A stretch of DNA of 64,000 bases, from the NCBI RefSeq assembly GCF_022024035.1, contig NZ_CP091787.1, positions 2,691,001-2,755,000 of the forward strand, in the 5' to 3' direction. This document shows positions 25,919-33,644 of this stretch, piece after piece. This DNA is from Prevotella sp. E13-17 (GTDB taxonomy: Bacteria > Bacteroidota > Bacteroidia > Bacteroidales > Bacteroidaceae). A program made the position numbers and the translations under genes. The first letter of the stretch is position 1. Each line of letters starts with the position of its first letter. The notes beneath the pieces were generated by a model, which worked only from the letters and a program-made list of their open reading frames with translations, had not been told where the DNA came from and did not search any database.

Positions 25919-27703
25919 ATGAATATCGAGACACTGATAAGTCAAGCCGCAGGCCAGGCCGTCAAGGCACTCTACGGCATGGAGGCAAGCGAAAAGATGT
26001 TGCAGCTGCAGAAGACACGCAGCGAGTTTGAGGGTAACCTGACACTGGTTGTTTTCCCCTTTGTGAAAGCAGCCAAGAAATCACCTGAGCAGACAGCCCA
26101 AGAGATTGGACAGTATCTGGTTGACAACTGTTCGGCCGTTGAGAAGTTCAACGTCGTAAAGGGCTTCTTGAACCTGAGCATCGGCGAGGGCGCATGGCTG
26201 CAACTGCTGCAAGCCATCGACGGCGATGACCACTTTGGCATGAAGCAAGCCGACGAGAATGCTCCCTTGGTTATGATTGAATATTCTTCACCCAACACCA
26301 ACAAGCCCCTCCACTTGGGTCACGTGCGCAACAACCTGCTGGGTTGGTCGCTGGCTCAGATCATGGAGGCCAACGGCAACAAGGTGGTGAAGACCAACAT
26401 TGTCAACGACCGCGGTATTCATATCTGTAAGTCAATGCTCGCATGGTTGAAATATGGCAATGGCGAGACTCCCGAGTCGTCTGGCAAGAAGGGCGACCAC
26501 CTCATCGGCGACTACTACGTGGCTTTCGACAAGCACTACCGCGAAGAGGTTAAAGATCTCGTGGCTAAGGGCATGGACGAAGAGAAAGCCAAGCAGGAAG
26601 CGCCCCTCATCAAGGAGGCTCACGAGATGCTGGTGAAATGGGAGAACAACGACCCTGAGGTTCGTGCACTGTGGGAGAAGATGAACAACTGGGTATATGC
26701 CGGTTTCGACGAGACTTACAAGAAAATGGGTGTTGGTTTTGACAAGATCTACTATGAGTCGCAAACCTACCTCAAGGGCAAGGCTAAGGTCGAAGAAGGA
26801 CTCGCCAAAGGACTCTTCGAGCGCCACGAGGACAACTCCGTATGGGCTGACCTGACCAACGAGGGACTGGACCAGAAGCTGCTGCTCCGCTCCGACGGCA
26901 CCAGCGTCTATATGACACAGGACATCGGTACGGCCGAGATGCGCTTCCAGGATTTCCCCATCGACAAAATGATCTACGTGGTAGGCAACGAGCAGAACTA
27001 TCACTTCCAGGTGCTCTCTATCCTGCTCGACCGTCTCGGCTTCAAGTGGGGCAAGGAACTGGTACACTTCTCTTACGGCATGGTGGAACTACCCAACGGA
27101 AAGATGAAGAGCCGCGAGGGTACGGTGGTTGATGCCGACGACCTGATGCAGCTGATGGTGGATGATGCCTACAAGACCTCTATGGAACTGGGCAAGTTCG
27201 ACGATATGACCGAGGAGGAGCGCCGCGAGATTGCCCGCATCGTGGGTATGGGCGCTTTGAAGTACTTCATCCTGAAGGTTGACGCCCGTAAAAACATGTT
27301 GTTCAACCCCGAGGAGAGTATTGACTTCAACGGCAACACCGGGCCTTTCATCCAATATACATACGCTCGTATCCGCAGCATTCTGCGTAAGGCAGAGGCT
27401 GAAGGCTTAAAGCCAGCATGTGCTGCCGCACAACTGGCAGAGAAGGAGGTTGAGCTCATCCAGAAGATGTCTGAGTTTGGCGCTGCCGTAGAGCAGGCTG
27501 GCAAGGACTACAGCCCCTCTGGCATTGCCAACTACTGCTACGAGCTGACCAAGGTCTTCAACCAGTTCTACCATGACTTCTCTATCCTCAACGAGCCCGA
27601 TGAACAGAAAAAAGCCGTACGCTTGATGCTGGCCAAGAACGTTGCTAAGATCATCAAGAACGGCATGAGTCTGCTGGGTATTGAAGTTCCTGAAAGAATG
27701 TAA
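25919..27703 (+). CDS. argS: Arginyl-tRNA synthetase
   Basis: A cytosolic class I synthetase that charges tRNA-Arg. 594 residues, family length. The N-terminal Arg-specific domain covers about 1-110. The HIGH signature appears as HLGH at 132-135 in SSPNTNKPLHLGHVRNN. The second signature is KMKSR at 395-399 in NGKMKSREGTVVDADD. The anticodon-binding domain ends the protein (VRLMLAKNVAKIIKNGMSLL, then GIEVPERM). Transcribed alone from its own promoters; a GC-rich palindrome follows at once. Confidence 0.97.
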   Translation: MNIETLISQAAGQAVKALYGMEASEKMLQLQKTRSEFEGNLTLVVFPFVKAAKKSPEQTAQEIGQYLVDNCSAVEKFNVVKGFLNLSIGEGAWLQLLQAIDGDDHFGMKQADENAPLVMIEYSSPNTNKPLHLGHVRNNLLGWSLAQIMEANGNKVVKTNIVNDRGIHICKSMLAWLKYGNGETPESSGKKGDHLIGDYYVAFDKHYREEVKDLVAKGMDEEKAKQEAPLIKEAHEMLVKWENNDPEVRALWEKMNNWVYAGFDETYKKMGVGFDKIYYESQTYLKGKAKVEEGLAKGLFERHEDNSVWADLTNEGLDQKLLLRSDGTSVYMTQDIGTAEMRFQDFPIDKMIYVVGNEQNYHFQVLSILLDRLGFKWGKELVHFSYGMVELPNGKMKSREGTVVDADDLMQLMVDDAYKTSMELGKFDDMTEEERREIARIVGMGALKYFILKVDARKNMLFNPEESIDFNGNTGPFIQYTYARIRSILRKAEAEGLKPACAAAQLAEKEVELIQKMSEFGAAVEQAGKDYSPSGIANYCYELTKVFNQFYHDFSILNEPDEQKKAVRLMLAKNVAKIIKNGMSLLGIEVPERM

Positions 27704-27707
27704 CCTT

Positions 27708-27733
27708 CCCCCTCCTCCAAATAGGGGGAGGGG
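27708..27733. repeat. Extragenic copy of GC-rich palindromic element, also argS terminator
   Basis: CCCCTCC (27709-27715) pairs with GGAGGGG (27727-27733) around TCCAAATAGGG. The sequence is the same element found inside ribD, prmC and the yifB/comM-like gene. It starts 4 bases past the argS stop and could end the transcript, though no T run follows. Confidence 0.7.
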
Positions 27734-27753
27734 CTAAATAACGCCAAAGACCT

Positions 27754-28425
27754 ATGAAAAAAATTATTCTTGCAACAGTTGCAGCCATATTTACAACAAT
27801 AGCTGCAAATGCGCAGTATGGCCATGGTACATGGTCCATACAACCCAAGATTGGTATTGGAGCAGCCTCTATCACTAACATGGAGCAAATGAAGATAGAA
27901 GGCACAAACATATCGAATGAACTTTCGCCTGCAGCCTCATTAGGCGCTGAATTTGAATATCAAGATAACAAACGTTTCAGCATAGCCATCGGGGCGGAAT
28001 TCGCCATGCAAGGTTGTGCATGGGAAAAGTATCGAATGAACGGTACAAAATACACAGATATCAGAATGGAGTTGACCTATCTGAATGTACCCATTGTAGC
28101 CAACTTTTACGCTGCTCCTGGTCTTGCTCTGAAAGCAGGTTTTCAGTTTGGTGTTCTTACTAATGCCGATTTCATCATGTCTGCCGAAGGTGAAAACAAT
28201 GGATATGAAACGACTGTAGAAACAAGAACTAATTTAAAAAAGGATTTTGAGGACTTCGATATCTCTATTCCTATTGGCATCTCCTACGAGTTCAAAAACC
28301 ACATTATCATCGATGCTCGCTATAAGTTGGGTTTAACAGACATCACCAAGAACAACGACCTCGATTCTCAGACCAACAAGAACTCTGTATTTACGCTGAC
28401 CGTTGGCTATAAGTTCGACCTTTAG
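27754..28425 (+). CDS. Small outer-membrane beta-barrel protein (PorT/OmpX-like fold)
   Basis: A 223-residue exported protein. Signal peptide 1-21 (MKKIILATVAAIFTTIAANAQ). The mature part alternates short strands of the type found in 8-stranded barrels: WSIQPKIGIGAAS, AASLGAEFEYQ, FSIAIGAEFAMQG, LTYLNVPIVANFYAAPGLALKAGFQFGVL. It ends in VFTLTVGYKFDL with an aromatic near the terminus. This matches the Bacteroidetes 'outer membrane beta-barrel' family. Ligand and role are unknown. It follows argS by 50 bp across the palindromic element. Confidence 0.8.
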   Translation: MKKIILATVAAIFTTIAANAQYGHGTWSIQPKIGIGAASITNMEQMKIEGTNISNELSPAASLGAEFEYQDNKRFSIAIGAEFAMQGCAWEKYRMNGTKYTDIRMELTYLNVPIVANFYAAPGLALKAGFQFGVLTNADFIMSAEGENNGYETTVETRTNLKKDFEDFDISIPIGISYEFKNHIIIDARYKLGLTDITKNNDLDSQTNKNSVFTLTVGYKFDL

Positions 28426-28440
28426 ATACCTACTTCACAC

Positions 28441-28911
28441 ATGAACATTCTATCGCAGAACCCTCCCGACTATAGACACGACACCGTACTGCCCTTACCC
28501 ATGGAGGTAAAGGCAGACGCGTGGGCTGTGGACGCGGCCTGTAGCGGTAATCCCGGTCCTATGGAATATCAATGCATCGACTTACAGACAGGTGCACAGG
28601 TGTTTCACTACGGCCCCGTCAAAGGCACGAACAACATCGGAGAGTTTCTAGCCATCGTTCACGCTTTGGCACTCTGCTGGCAGAAGGGGCTTCACGACAA
28701 GACCATCTATAGCGACAGCAACAATGCCATCTTATGGGTGAAAAAGCGTCAATGCAAGACCAAACTGGAGCGCACCCCCGAAACGGAGCCGCTCTATCAA
28801 GTTATCCTACGTGCCGAAAACTGGCTGCGAACGCACAACTACCGTAATCCTATCGTGAAATGGGAAACCAAGAAATGGGGTGAGGTGCCAGCTGATTTCG
28901 GCAGAAAATAA
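28441..28911 (+). CDS. Ribonuclease H family protein
   Basis: A 156-residue RNase H fold protein expected to cut RNA in RNA-DNA hybrids. All four catalytic acids can be placed: D31 in VDAACSGNPGP, E68 in NNIGEFLAIVHAL, D92 in IYSDSNNAILWV, and D152 in VPADFGRK. It has no N-terminal hybrid-binding domain; instead residues 1-25 are a short leader. It starts 15 bases after the barrel gene and may share its transcript. Named an RNase HI-type enzyme; whether it is the cell's main RNase HI cannot be told here. Confidence 0.88.
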   Translation: MNILSQNPPDYRHDTVLPLPMEVKADAWAVDAACSGNPGPMEYQCIDLQTGAQVFHYGPVKGTNNIGEFLAIVHALALCWQKGLHDKTIYSDSNNAILWVKKRQCKTKLERTPETEPLYQVILRAENWLRTHNYRNPIVKWETKKWGEVPADFGRK

Positions 28912-29014
28912 GTTTCTATCTTAACAAGGAAAATAGTAATGGTGGGACTGTACCGCTTTTTGTACTGGACATACCGTTAATCTCTGTGATGCTTTGACAT
29001 GCACAAGAAACTAT

Positions 29015-29095
29015 GGCTCAAGCGAAAAATCATAGGGGTAATCCTTTATCTTTTTGTTATTTCAGTAAAGGCTCTGCAGATTCTTTAGACAGAAA
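29015..29095 (+). repeat. Dispersed repeat, copy 1 (about 81 bp)
   Basis: Direct repeat of 48237-48322. Shared blocks include GGCTCAAGCGAAAA, ATCATAGGGGTAATCCTTTA, TTTTTGTTATTTCAGTA and GCAGATTCTTTAG. Copy 1 lacks about six bases present in copy 2. It lies in the gene-free stretch 28912-29528, which otherwise holds only the GC-rich palindrome and array 2. Confidence 0.85.
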
Positions 29096-29135
29096 TTAAT
29101 TAAAATAGAAATCAGATAGAAAAAGGACAGAATTA

Positions 29136-29163
29136 CCCTCTCCCTCGGGAGAGTCGTGGTGGC
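29136..29163. repeat. Degenerate copy of GC-rich palindromic element
   Basis: CTCTCCC (29138-29144) pairs perfectly with GGGAGAG (29147-29153), followed by GTGGTGGCG. The layout of C-rich arm, G-rich arm and G-rich tail resembles the elements at 37958-37994 and 46803-46837, but decayed. Confidence 0.5.
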
Positions 29164-29197
29164 GTTGTTCATGGTCGGGACAGGAACGGTTTCGCAC

Positions 29198-29491
29198 TGT
29201 CATAGTTCTGCTTTCGTCTTGTTATAGTTTCACTTTTGCGTTGTAATAGCTTTACTTTTGATGTCCGTCTAGCCCCTAGATGTGGCGTGTCCAGCCCCTG
29301 TAACGGGTCGTTTTAGCCCCTGGATGCGGTCGTTCTAAGGGCTGGATGTAGAGCAGCCAGGGGCTAGACCAGAAATGATAGCTTCGGTTTTAGACTTCAG
29401 AAACGCCTCTTCTAGACTTTAGAACACGTGCTTTTAGACTTTAAAAACGGCCCTCTCCAGACTCTGGAAATACCAATTCAAGACTCTGGGA
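29198..29491. repeat. Array 2: thirteen 15-bp dyads at 22-bp spacing
   Basis: Units of 5-bp arm, 5-bp loop and 5-bp arm start at 29198, 29220, 29242, 29267, 29289, 29311, 29333, 29355, 29388, 29410, 29432, 29455 and 29477. Steps are 22 except 25, 33 and 23 once each. Three groups follow one another: TAG-type loops (3 units, weak arms), GCCCC/GGGGC-type loops (5 units, e.g. GTCTAGCCCCTAGAT), then GACTT/GACTC loops (5 units, e.g. TTCTAGACTTTAGAA, CTCCAGACTCTGGAA). The last two groups, with the 33-bp step between them, match array 1 read on the other strand. It sits between the convergent ends of the RNase H and ribD genes. Confidence 0.85.
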
Positions 29492-29528
29492 GCATTGCGA
29501 AACCTACGCAATTGCAACTGAGCCGAAA

Positions 29529-30470
29529 CTATTTAATGTAGTTCACGATGATGTTTTCACCATATACTTGTCGGGAAATCACCTTTATATTGGCTGGCAG
29601 CTGAGGAGCACGTGTACCTCCAGAAACGGTGAGCGCAGTATTCGTTTCCACTCTTATCTCATCCCACAAGCCCTGTGTCAAAAAAGACTCAAGCGTCTTT
29701 CGTCCACCCTCAACAATCAACGACTGTATTTTATGAGCGTGCAATACCTCGAGGTTCAACGGATGTTGGTGATCAATGACCAGACGTTTGGGGTTGTTGC
29801 CTTGCCACTGTCGCACCGTCAGCTGGGGATGTTCGCGCTCATTGGTCACACGCCCCACCAGAATAGCATCTTCTTCGGCCCTCAGCTTATGCGAGAGCAT
29901 CTGCGTGAAAGGCGTTGAAATAGCCAATGCCTTACCGTCGTCATCAATAAATCCATTGGCTGTCTGAGCCCACTTTAATATAATGTACGGGCGCGAGAGG
30001 CGATGAAAAGTGAAGAAGCGGCGATTCAACGCCTTGCACTCTTCCTCAAGCACGCCCACGGTGACCTCTATGCCGGCATCTCTCAGCTTTTTAATGCCTC
30101 TGCCCTGCACCTCGGCAAACTCGTCTATACAGCCAACCACCACACGCTTCACACCTTTCTTTATAATCAGGTCGGCACATGGAGGCGTCTTGCCATAATG
30201 TGAACAAGGTTCCAGCGACACATACATCGTGGCCTCGCTCAACAGTGGTTCATCCTCTGGTCGCACAGAGGCAAAAGCATTCACCTCAGCATGGCCCTGT
30301 CCGCAACGCACGTGATAGCCCTCGCCAAGGATTCTCCAACTCTCCCTCCCTTTTTGGGGTGCCGGCGGAAGGCTTATCACAGCTCCCACCATCGGGTTGG
30401 GTTTTGCGTTCTGCCGTCCGTTCTGCGCCAATTGCAGGCATCGACGCATATATTTCTCGTCTGTTGTCAT
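29529..30470 (-). CDS. ribD: Bifunctional riboflavin biosynthesis deaminase/reductase
   Basis: Deaminates and then reduces the pyrimidine intermediate of riboflavin synthesis in the cytosol. 313 residues. Deaminase zinc site: H60 and E62 in GHAEVNAF, C89 and C98 in EPCSHYGKTPPCADL. The reductase domain covers the C-terminal half (YIILKWAQTANGFIDDD, IWV-type LVGRVTNEREHPQLTVR). Odd feature: residues 33-46 (SLPPAPQKGRESWR) replace the short loop between VGAVI and ILGEGYH of other RibD proteins and are encoded by a GC-rich palindromic repeat. The active-site residues are unaffected, so the enzyme is probably functional. Confidence 0.94.
   Translation of the reverse strand: MTTDEKYMRRCLQLAQNGRQNAKPNPMVGAVISLPPAPQKGRESWRILGEGYHVRCGQGHAEVNAFASVRPEDEPLLSEATMYVSLEPCSHYGKTPPCADLIIKKGVKRVVVGCIDEFAEVQGRGIKKLRDAGIEVTVGVLEEECKALNRRFFTFHRLSRPYIILKWAQTANGFIDDDGKALAISTPFTQMLSHKLRAEEDAILVGRVTNEREHPQLTVRQWQGNNPKRLVIDHQHPLNLEVLHAHKIQSLIVEGGRKTLESFLTQGLWDEIRVETNTALTVSGGTRAPQLPANIKVISRQVYGENIIVNYIK
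30336..30374 (-). repeat. GC-rich palindromic element in frame inside ribD
   Basis: Encodes residues 33-46 of RibD. On the minus strand it reads as a variant of the prmC copy at 37751-37783 (AGCCTnCCnCCGnC, then CCCC and GGG runs). The peptides align as SLPPAPQKGRES and SLPPTPSKWKGH. Confidence 0.7.
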
Positions 30471-30497
30471 CGTCTGTCAAGTCATTTTAAGTTGCTG

Positions 30498-30505
30498 CAA
30501 AGTTA
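30498..30505 (-). promoter_or_regulatory. -7 element of ribD
   Basis: TAACTTTGCAG on the minus strand, 27 bp before the ribD ATG. Confidence 0.65.
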
Positions 30506-30537
30506 CGATTATTATTTCATTTCAGCAATATGAATTA

Positions 30538-30576
30538 GAATTTTGGCCATTATTTTTAAAAATCTGGCCAAAATTC
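30538..30576. repeat. Perfect inverted repeat upstream of ribD
   Basis: A 12-bp perfect inverted repeat, GAATTTTGGCCA (30538-30549) and TGGCCAAAATTC (30565-30576), with a 15-bp A/T-rich centre. It lies 33-71 bp upstream of the ribD -7 element and before the first lipoprotein module. It could be a regulator-binding site or a terminator; no evidence separates these. Confidence 0.6.
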
Positions 30577-30595
30577 AAAACAATCCATACAACAG

Positions 30596-30626
30596 AGAAG
30601 GCCGTCTTAGCCTTCTGTGCATTTTT
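30596..30626 (+). terminator. Terminator-like hairpin with no gene upstream
   Basis: AGAAGGC pairs with GCCTTCT around a 7-nt loop, then GTGCATTTTTA. Nothing upstream is transcribed towards it, since ribD is divergent. The same order (terminator hairpin, TGCTCGTTTCAA, promoter) recurs at 33383-33462, so it looks like the left edge of a copied module. Confidence 0.6.
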
Positions 30627-30640
30627 ATTAACAATCTTTT

Positions 30641-30869
30641 GCTCGTTTCAAAAACATTGTTTATCTTTGCAAAGTCCTTCCCATTGAAACGGACTCCCAA
30701 TAAGGGCTGAAACCGGAAATGGGGGTGGGGCATTTTTATAAAAAGGTGTCGTCCTCTTAGACGGGCACGGCAACCCGCACTTTTTTGTATCAGTGCCTAA
30801 AACAAACAACTAACCTAATTAACAATTGCCATAGGGTTGCAGGCTGCAATATTCTAAAACTATTCTATT
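30641..30869 (+). promoter_or_regulatory. Module 1 promoter and long leader
   Basis: -7 element TATCTTTGCA at 30662-30669, then a leader of about 200 bases to the lipoprotein ATG. Bases 30731-30799 are identical over 69 positions to 33516-33584 in front of the next lipoprotein module. Inside this block are CGTC/GACG and GGG/CCC short hairpins followed by six T, which could be an attenuator. Further on, TAACCTAATTAACAA and CCATAGGGTTGCAGGC are shared too. No open frame was seen in it. Leader RNA control is inference. Confidence 0.7.
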
Positions 30870-31253
30870 ATGAAAAAAAGTGTTTTTAACCTGATGACCT
30901 TTCTTATGGCATTAACCCTGTGTTTCTCGTTTTCATCTTGTAAAGACGACAGCAACGATGCTGATGACGACCTAATCTACGGCACGTGGCAAAGCATGCG
31001 AGTGAGAGGTAATAACGACACCAGCGAAACACTGCGGCTGCCGGAAAAGGGTGAAGGCTCATGGAGCACTTTCGATGAAACAAGGTCATTCAAATTCTCC
31101 TTCAGCAACAACAAACTTAATATGACCTTCAAGGAGGGCGACATAACCTACACCGTGACCTACAAAGTAGAACTTCTGACCAACATCTCACTGAACATCA
31201 TTGAATACGGCTATTCTGACGAAGACCACCGCTACAGGTTCTCAAGGAAATAA
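30870..31253 (+). CDS. Small lipoprotein, lipocalin-like
   Basis: 127 residues. The signal peptide ends in FSSC with lipid-attachment Cys C24, followed by acidic KDDSNDADDD, a typical Bacteroidetes surface-export context. The mature part begins LIYGTWQSMRV and then alternates strands (FKFSFSNNKLNMTF, YTVTYKVELL), like the lipocalin-type lipoprotein domains of this phylum. It is the first gene of module 1, after the long shared leader. Module 2 starts with a lipoprotein of similar opening (DIYGAWYLEE). Function unknown. Confidence 0.75.
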   Translation: MKKSVFNLMTFLMALTLCFSFSSCKDDSNDADDDLIYGTWQSMRVRGNNDTSETLRLPEKGEGSWSTFDETRSFKFSFSNNKLNMTFKEGDITYTVTYKVELLTNISLNIIEYGYSDEDHRYRFSRK

Positions 31254-31287
31254 GAAGCCCTTGCCACTAACTTAAAACAACAGAATT

Positions 31288-32688
31288 ATGAGACACTATA
31301 TCGCAAGAATAATATTCGTCCTTCTGACTATCCCCATATCGATTCCCATGCAAGCACAAGATGCCATGGAAAAAGCGAAGGCATTATACAACAGAGCGGA
31401 AAAAACTTCTTTAGCAAGTGACTACGACAAGGCTATCATAGCCCTACAAAAAGCCATGGACGAAGGATTTGGACAGGCAGCCTATATTCTTGGCAAACTT
31501 TATATGTTTGGTTATCAAACAACTGGCAATTTTGTCAAGGCAGATGATTTGAAAGCGATACAAATGTTTGAAAAAGCATTAGAACTGGGATTTGATTCGG
31601 GCCATTTAGAACTAGGACGTTACTATATGTATGGTTGGGGTACAGACGTTAATCCAGAAAAAGCAGTCTATCATTTTAAAGCAGATAACAGTACAGAAGG
31701 AGCCTATTATTTAGCCTACTGCTATTGGGCAGGATTTGGTGTAGAGAAAAATGTAATGAAAGCTTTTGAGGAAGTAAGAGTGAACTACGACGAAATGGGA
31801 AAATTCTACGATCCAAATGTAAAATTAATGGTTGCATCATTTTTAGAAAATTCATCTTATCATGATGAGTTCTATAACAGGCACTACGCTGGCGATGCAC
31901 AAGCAGAAAGAGGATATACTATTTCACGCATACACAATTATTTAGCAGCCTGCTGTATATGGTCAAGGATTAACAGTCCATTTTTCGTTCTTAAAGCTCT
32001 CAGGTACATGTATGTCAATGAGTGGCTATCCGTAGGAGCAGATAAAAGTAATTCTAGCGTTAACTATCAAGAGATCGCAAAAAAAGCATTAAAAATGAAA
32101 GGCTTCACAGAAAAAGAATCTGGAGAAATTCTATATATCTTGGCATACCTTAGAGAAAAAGAAGTAGATGGGCAAAACAATTATTACAATAGAGAAAGCC
32201 TTGTTAATGCCGAATATCTAACAAAATCAGCAGAATTTGGCTATGCGCCTGCAATGGAAAAATTGGCGAAATGGTATGAAACTGGCTATACTGTCTCTAA
32301 AAATCTAGTTAAGGCCAACCAATGGAAAGAAAAAGCTGAAGCACTCAGTAATGAGATGGAAGCTGAAGTTGAAAAATTTGACAGTTGCACGTTCTTACGC
32401 ATATATCGCGAAGTGGACGAAAAGGCAACCTGTCCGACTTTGCAAGAATATATTGATAGTTTTGAAAAACCAATAGATAAGGACGGAAATCCAATAAAAG
32501 GTAATGTTGTTATACGCTTTGCCGTTGATAAAAAGGGGAAAGCTAAAGATCTTAGGATTATCAGTTCTGACAACCCAGTATTAACAAGGTTTGCAACAAC
32601 CGAAATCGAAAACCTGCCTAAATTTAATCCTGCGAAACGAAAAGACAAAGAGGTAGCCTCATTGCTTCAATGGAATTTAGAGTATTAG
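31288..32688 (+). CDS. Exported Sel1-repeat protein with TonB C-terminal-like domain
   Basis: 466 residues. Signal peptide about 1-23 (ending MQAQ). Residues about 25-165 and 300-345 carry Sel1-type helical repeats (AAYILGKLYMFGYQ, GHLELGRYYMYGWGTD, APAMEKLAKWYETGYTV). Residues about 400-466 (GNVVIRFAVDKKGKAKDLRI..NLPKFNPAKRKDKEVASLLQ) match the TonB C-terminal fold without a TonB membrane anchor. Such proteins usually act as periplasmic scaffolds. Base composition is A-rich compared with the core genes around it. Middle gene of module 1; no counterpart in module 2. Confidence 0.8.
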   Translation: MRHYIARIIFVLLTIPISIPMQAQDAMEKAKALYNRAEKTSLASDYDKAIIALQKAMDEGFGQAAYILGKLYMFGYQTTGNFVKADDLKAIQMFEKALELGFDSGHLELGRYYMYGWGTDVNPEKAVYHFKADNSTEGAYYLAYCYWAGFGVEKNVMKAFEEVRVNYDEMGKFYDPNVKLMVASFLENSSYHDEFYNRHYAGDAQAERGYTISRIHNYLAACCIWSRINSPFFVLKALRYMYVNEWLSVGADKSNSSVNYQEIAKKALKMKGFTEKESGEILYILAYLREKEVDGQNNYYNRESLVNAEYLTKSAEFGYAPAMEKLAKWYETGYTVSKNLVKANQWKEKAEALSNEMEAEVEKFDSCTFLRIYREVDEKATCPTLQEYIDSFEKPIDKDGNPIKGNVVIRFAVDKKGKAKDLRIISSDNPVLTRFATTEIENLPKFNPAKRKDKEVASLLQWNLEY

Positions 32689-32752
32689 CTAATAGAGACC
32701 GACAAAACAGGCATTATCGTTAAATATTCTTGATAATTATTAACTAAAAAAT

Positions 32753-33367
32753 ATGAAAAAGAACCTATTTTTAATTGCCATTACTTCGATAGGGTTAATG
32801 GCATGTGGTGGTAAGCAACAGCCAGCAGAGAATCTAGATGCTGCAGCAGACACAACAGTTGTAGAAGAAGCTATTATAGAAGAGACTGTGAGCCCTGACT
32901 ACGTGATGCTGAATCTAAAGGGCAAGGTGAAGAGTTATGAGCTTTCGAGCACCAACAATGGCCATTATTGGGACTTCGTAGGCGAAAAAGTAGAATTCGA
33001 CGAAAATGGTTTAATTATTAAAGTTAATGACCAAAAAGCCAAACTCGAAAGAAACGACAAAGGTCAAATAACAAAGTACACATGGAAAGAACAAATGGAA
33101 GAAGACTATTGGGAAGACGCAAACTACATGTACAGTTACGACGAAAAAGGCCAAGTAACGGAAATTGAGTATCATGGCTGCTATGCCGACTATAATTCCA
33201 CCTTCGAAAGAAATGAGAATGGGGATGTTATCAAAAGAATCAATAAATCACTGACACAAAGAAACGAAACGAACAAATACCAATATACAGAATTCGACGA
33301 GCATGGCAACTGGACAAAATGCAAGTCAGATGGTACTATTACCCGCAAAATCACCTACTGGGAGTAA
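32753..33367 (+). CDS. Lipoprotein with YD-like repeats
   Basis: 204 residues. Lipobox LMAC with Cys C18, then a Glu/Asp/Thr-rich linker. The body shows repeated short strands of the YD/toxin-like pattern (VEFDENGLIIKV, LERNDKGQITKYTW, YSYDEKGQVTEIEY, FERNENGDVIKRI, TEFDEHGNWTKCK). It ends ITRKITYWE. The same ending survives as a gene remnant at 36380-36459. Last gene of module 1, followed by a strong terminator. Function unknown. Confidence 0.78.
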   Translation: MKKNLFLIAITSIGLMACGGKQQPAENLDAAADTTVVEEAIIEETVSPDYVMLNLKGKVKSYELSSTNNGHYWDFVGEKVEFDENGLIIKVNDQKAKLERNDKGQITKYTWKEQMEEDYWEDANYMYSYDEKGQVTEIEYHGCYADYNSTFERNENGDVIKRINKSLTQRNETNKYQYTEFDEHGNWTKCKSDGTITRKITYWE

Positions 33368-33382
33368 ATATGCCCCTTTATT

Positions 33383-33420
33383 CGCACGGAAGCCTGAGAA
33401 CAGACTTCCGTGCGTTTTTT
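33383..33420 (+). terminator. Terminator of lipoprotein module 1
   Basis: CGCACGGAAG (33383-33392) pairs with CTTCCGTGCG (33405-33414), followed by six T. The same arms end module 2. Confidence 0.9.
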
Positions 33421-33431
33421 ATGACATTTTC

Positions 33432-33644
33432 TTGCTCGTTTCAAGAATAATGTTTATCTTTGCAAAGTCTTTCTCATTGAAACGCATGGCTATCAGAAAG
33501 CGAAAATGGGGAGAGCATTTTTATAAAAAGGTGTCGTCCTCTTAGACGGGCACGGCAACCCGCACTTTTTTGTATCAGTGCCTAGAACAAAAAAACTAAC
33601 CTAATTAACAACTGCCATAGGGTTGCAGGCAGCAATATTACGTT
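33432..33644 (+). promoter_or_regulatory. Module 2 promoter and long leader
   Basis: TGCTCGTTTCAAG precedes the -7 element TATCTTTGCA (33455-33462). The leader contains the 69-base block (33516-33584) identical to the module 1 leader, then ACTAACCTAATTAACAA and the CCATAGGGTTGCAGGC segment. The first 50 bases after the promoter differ between copies while the later part is held, so the conserved part is probably the functional one. Confidence 0.7.

Noticed and set aside
30641-30869. Known riboswitch class (for example TPP, cobalamin or FMN)
   Set aside because: None of the conserved core sequences of these classes is visible in the leader.
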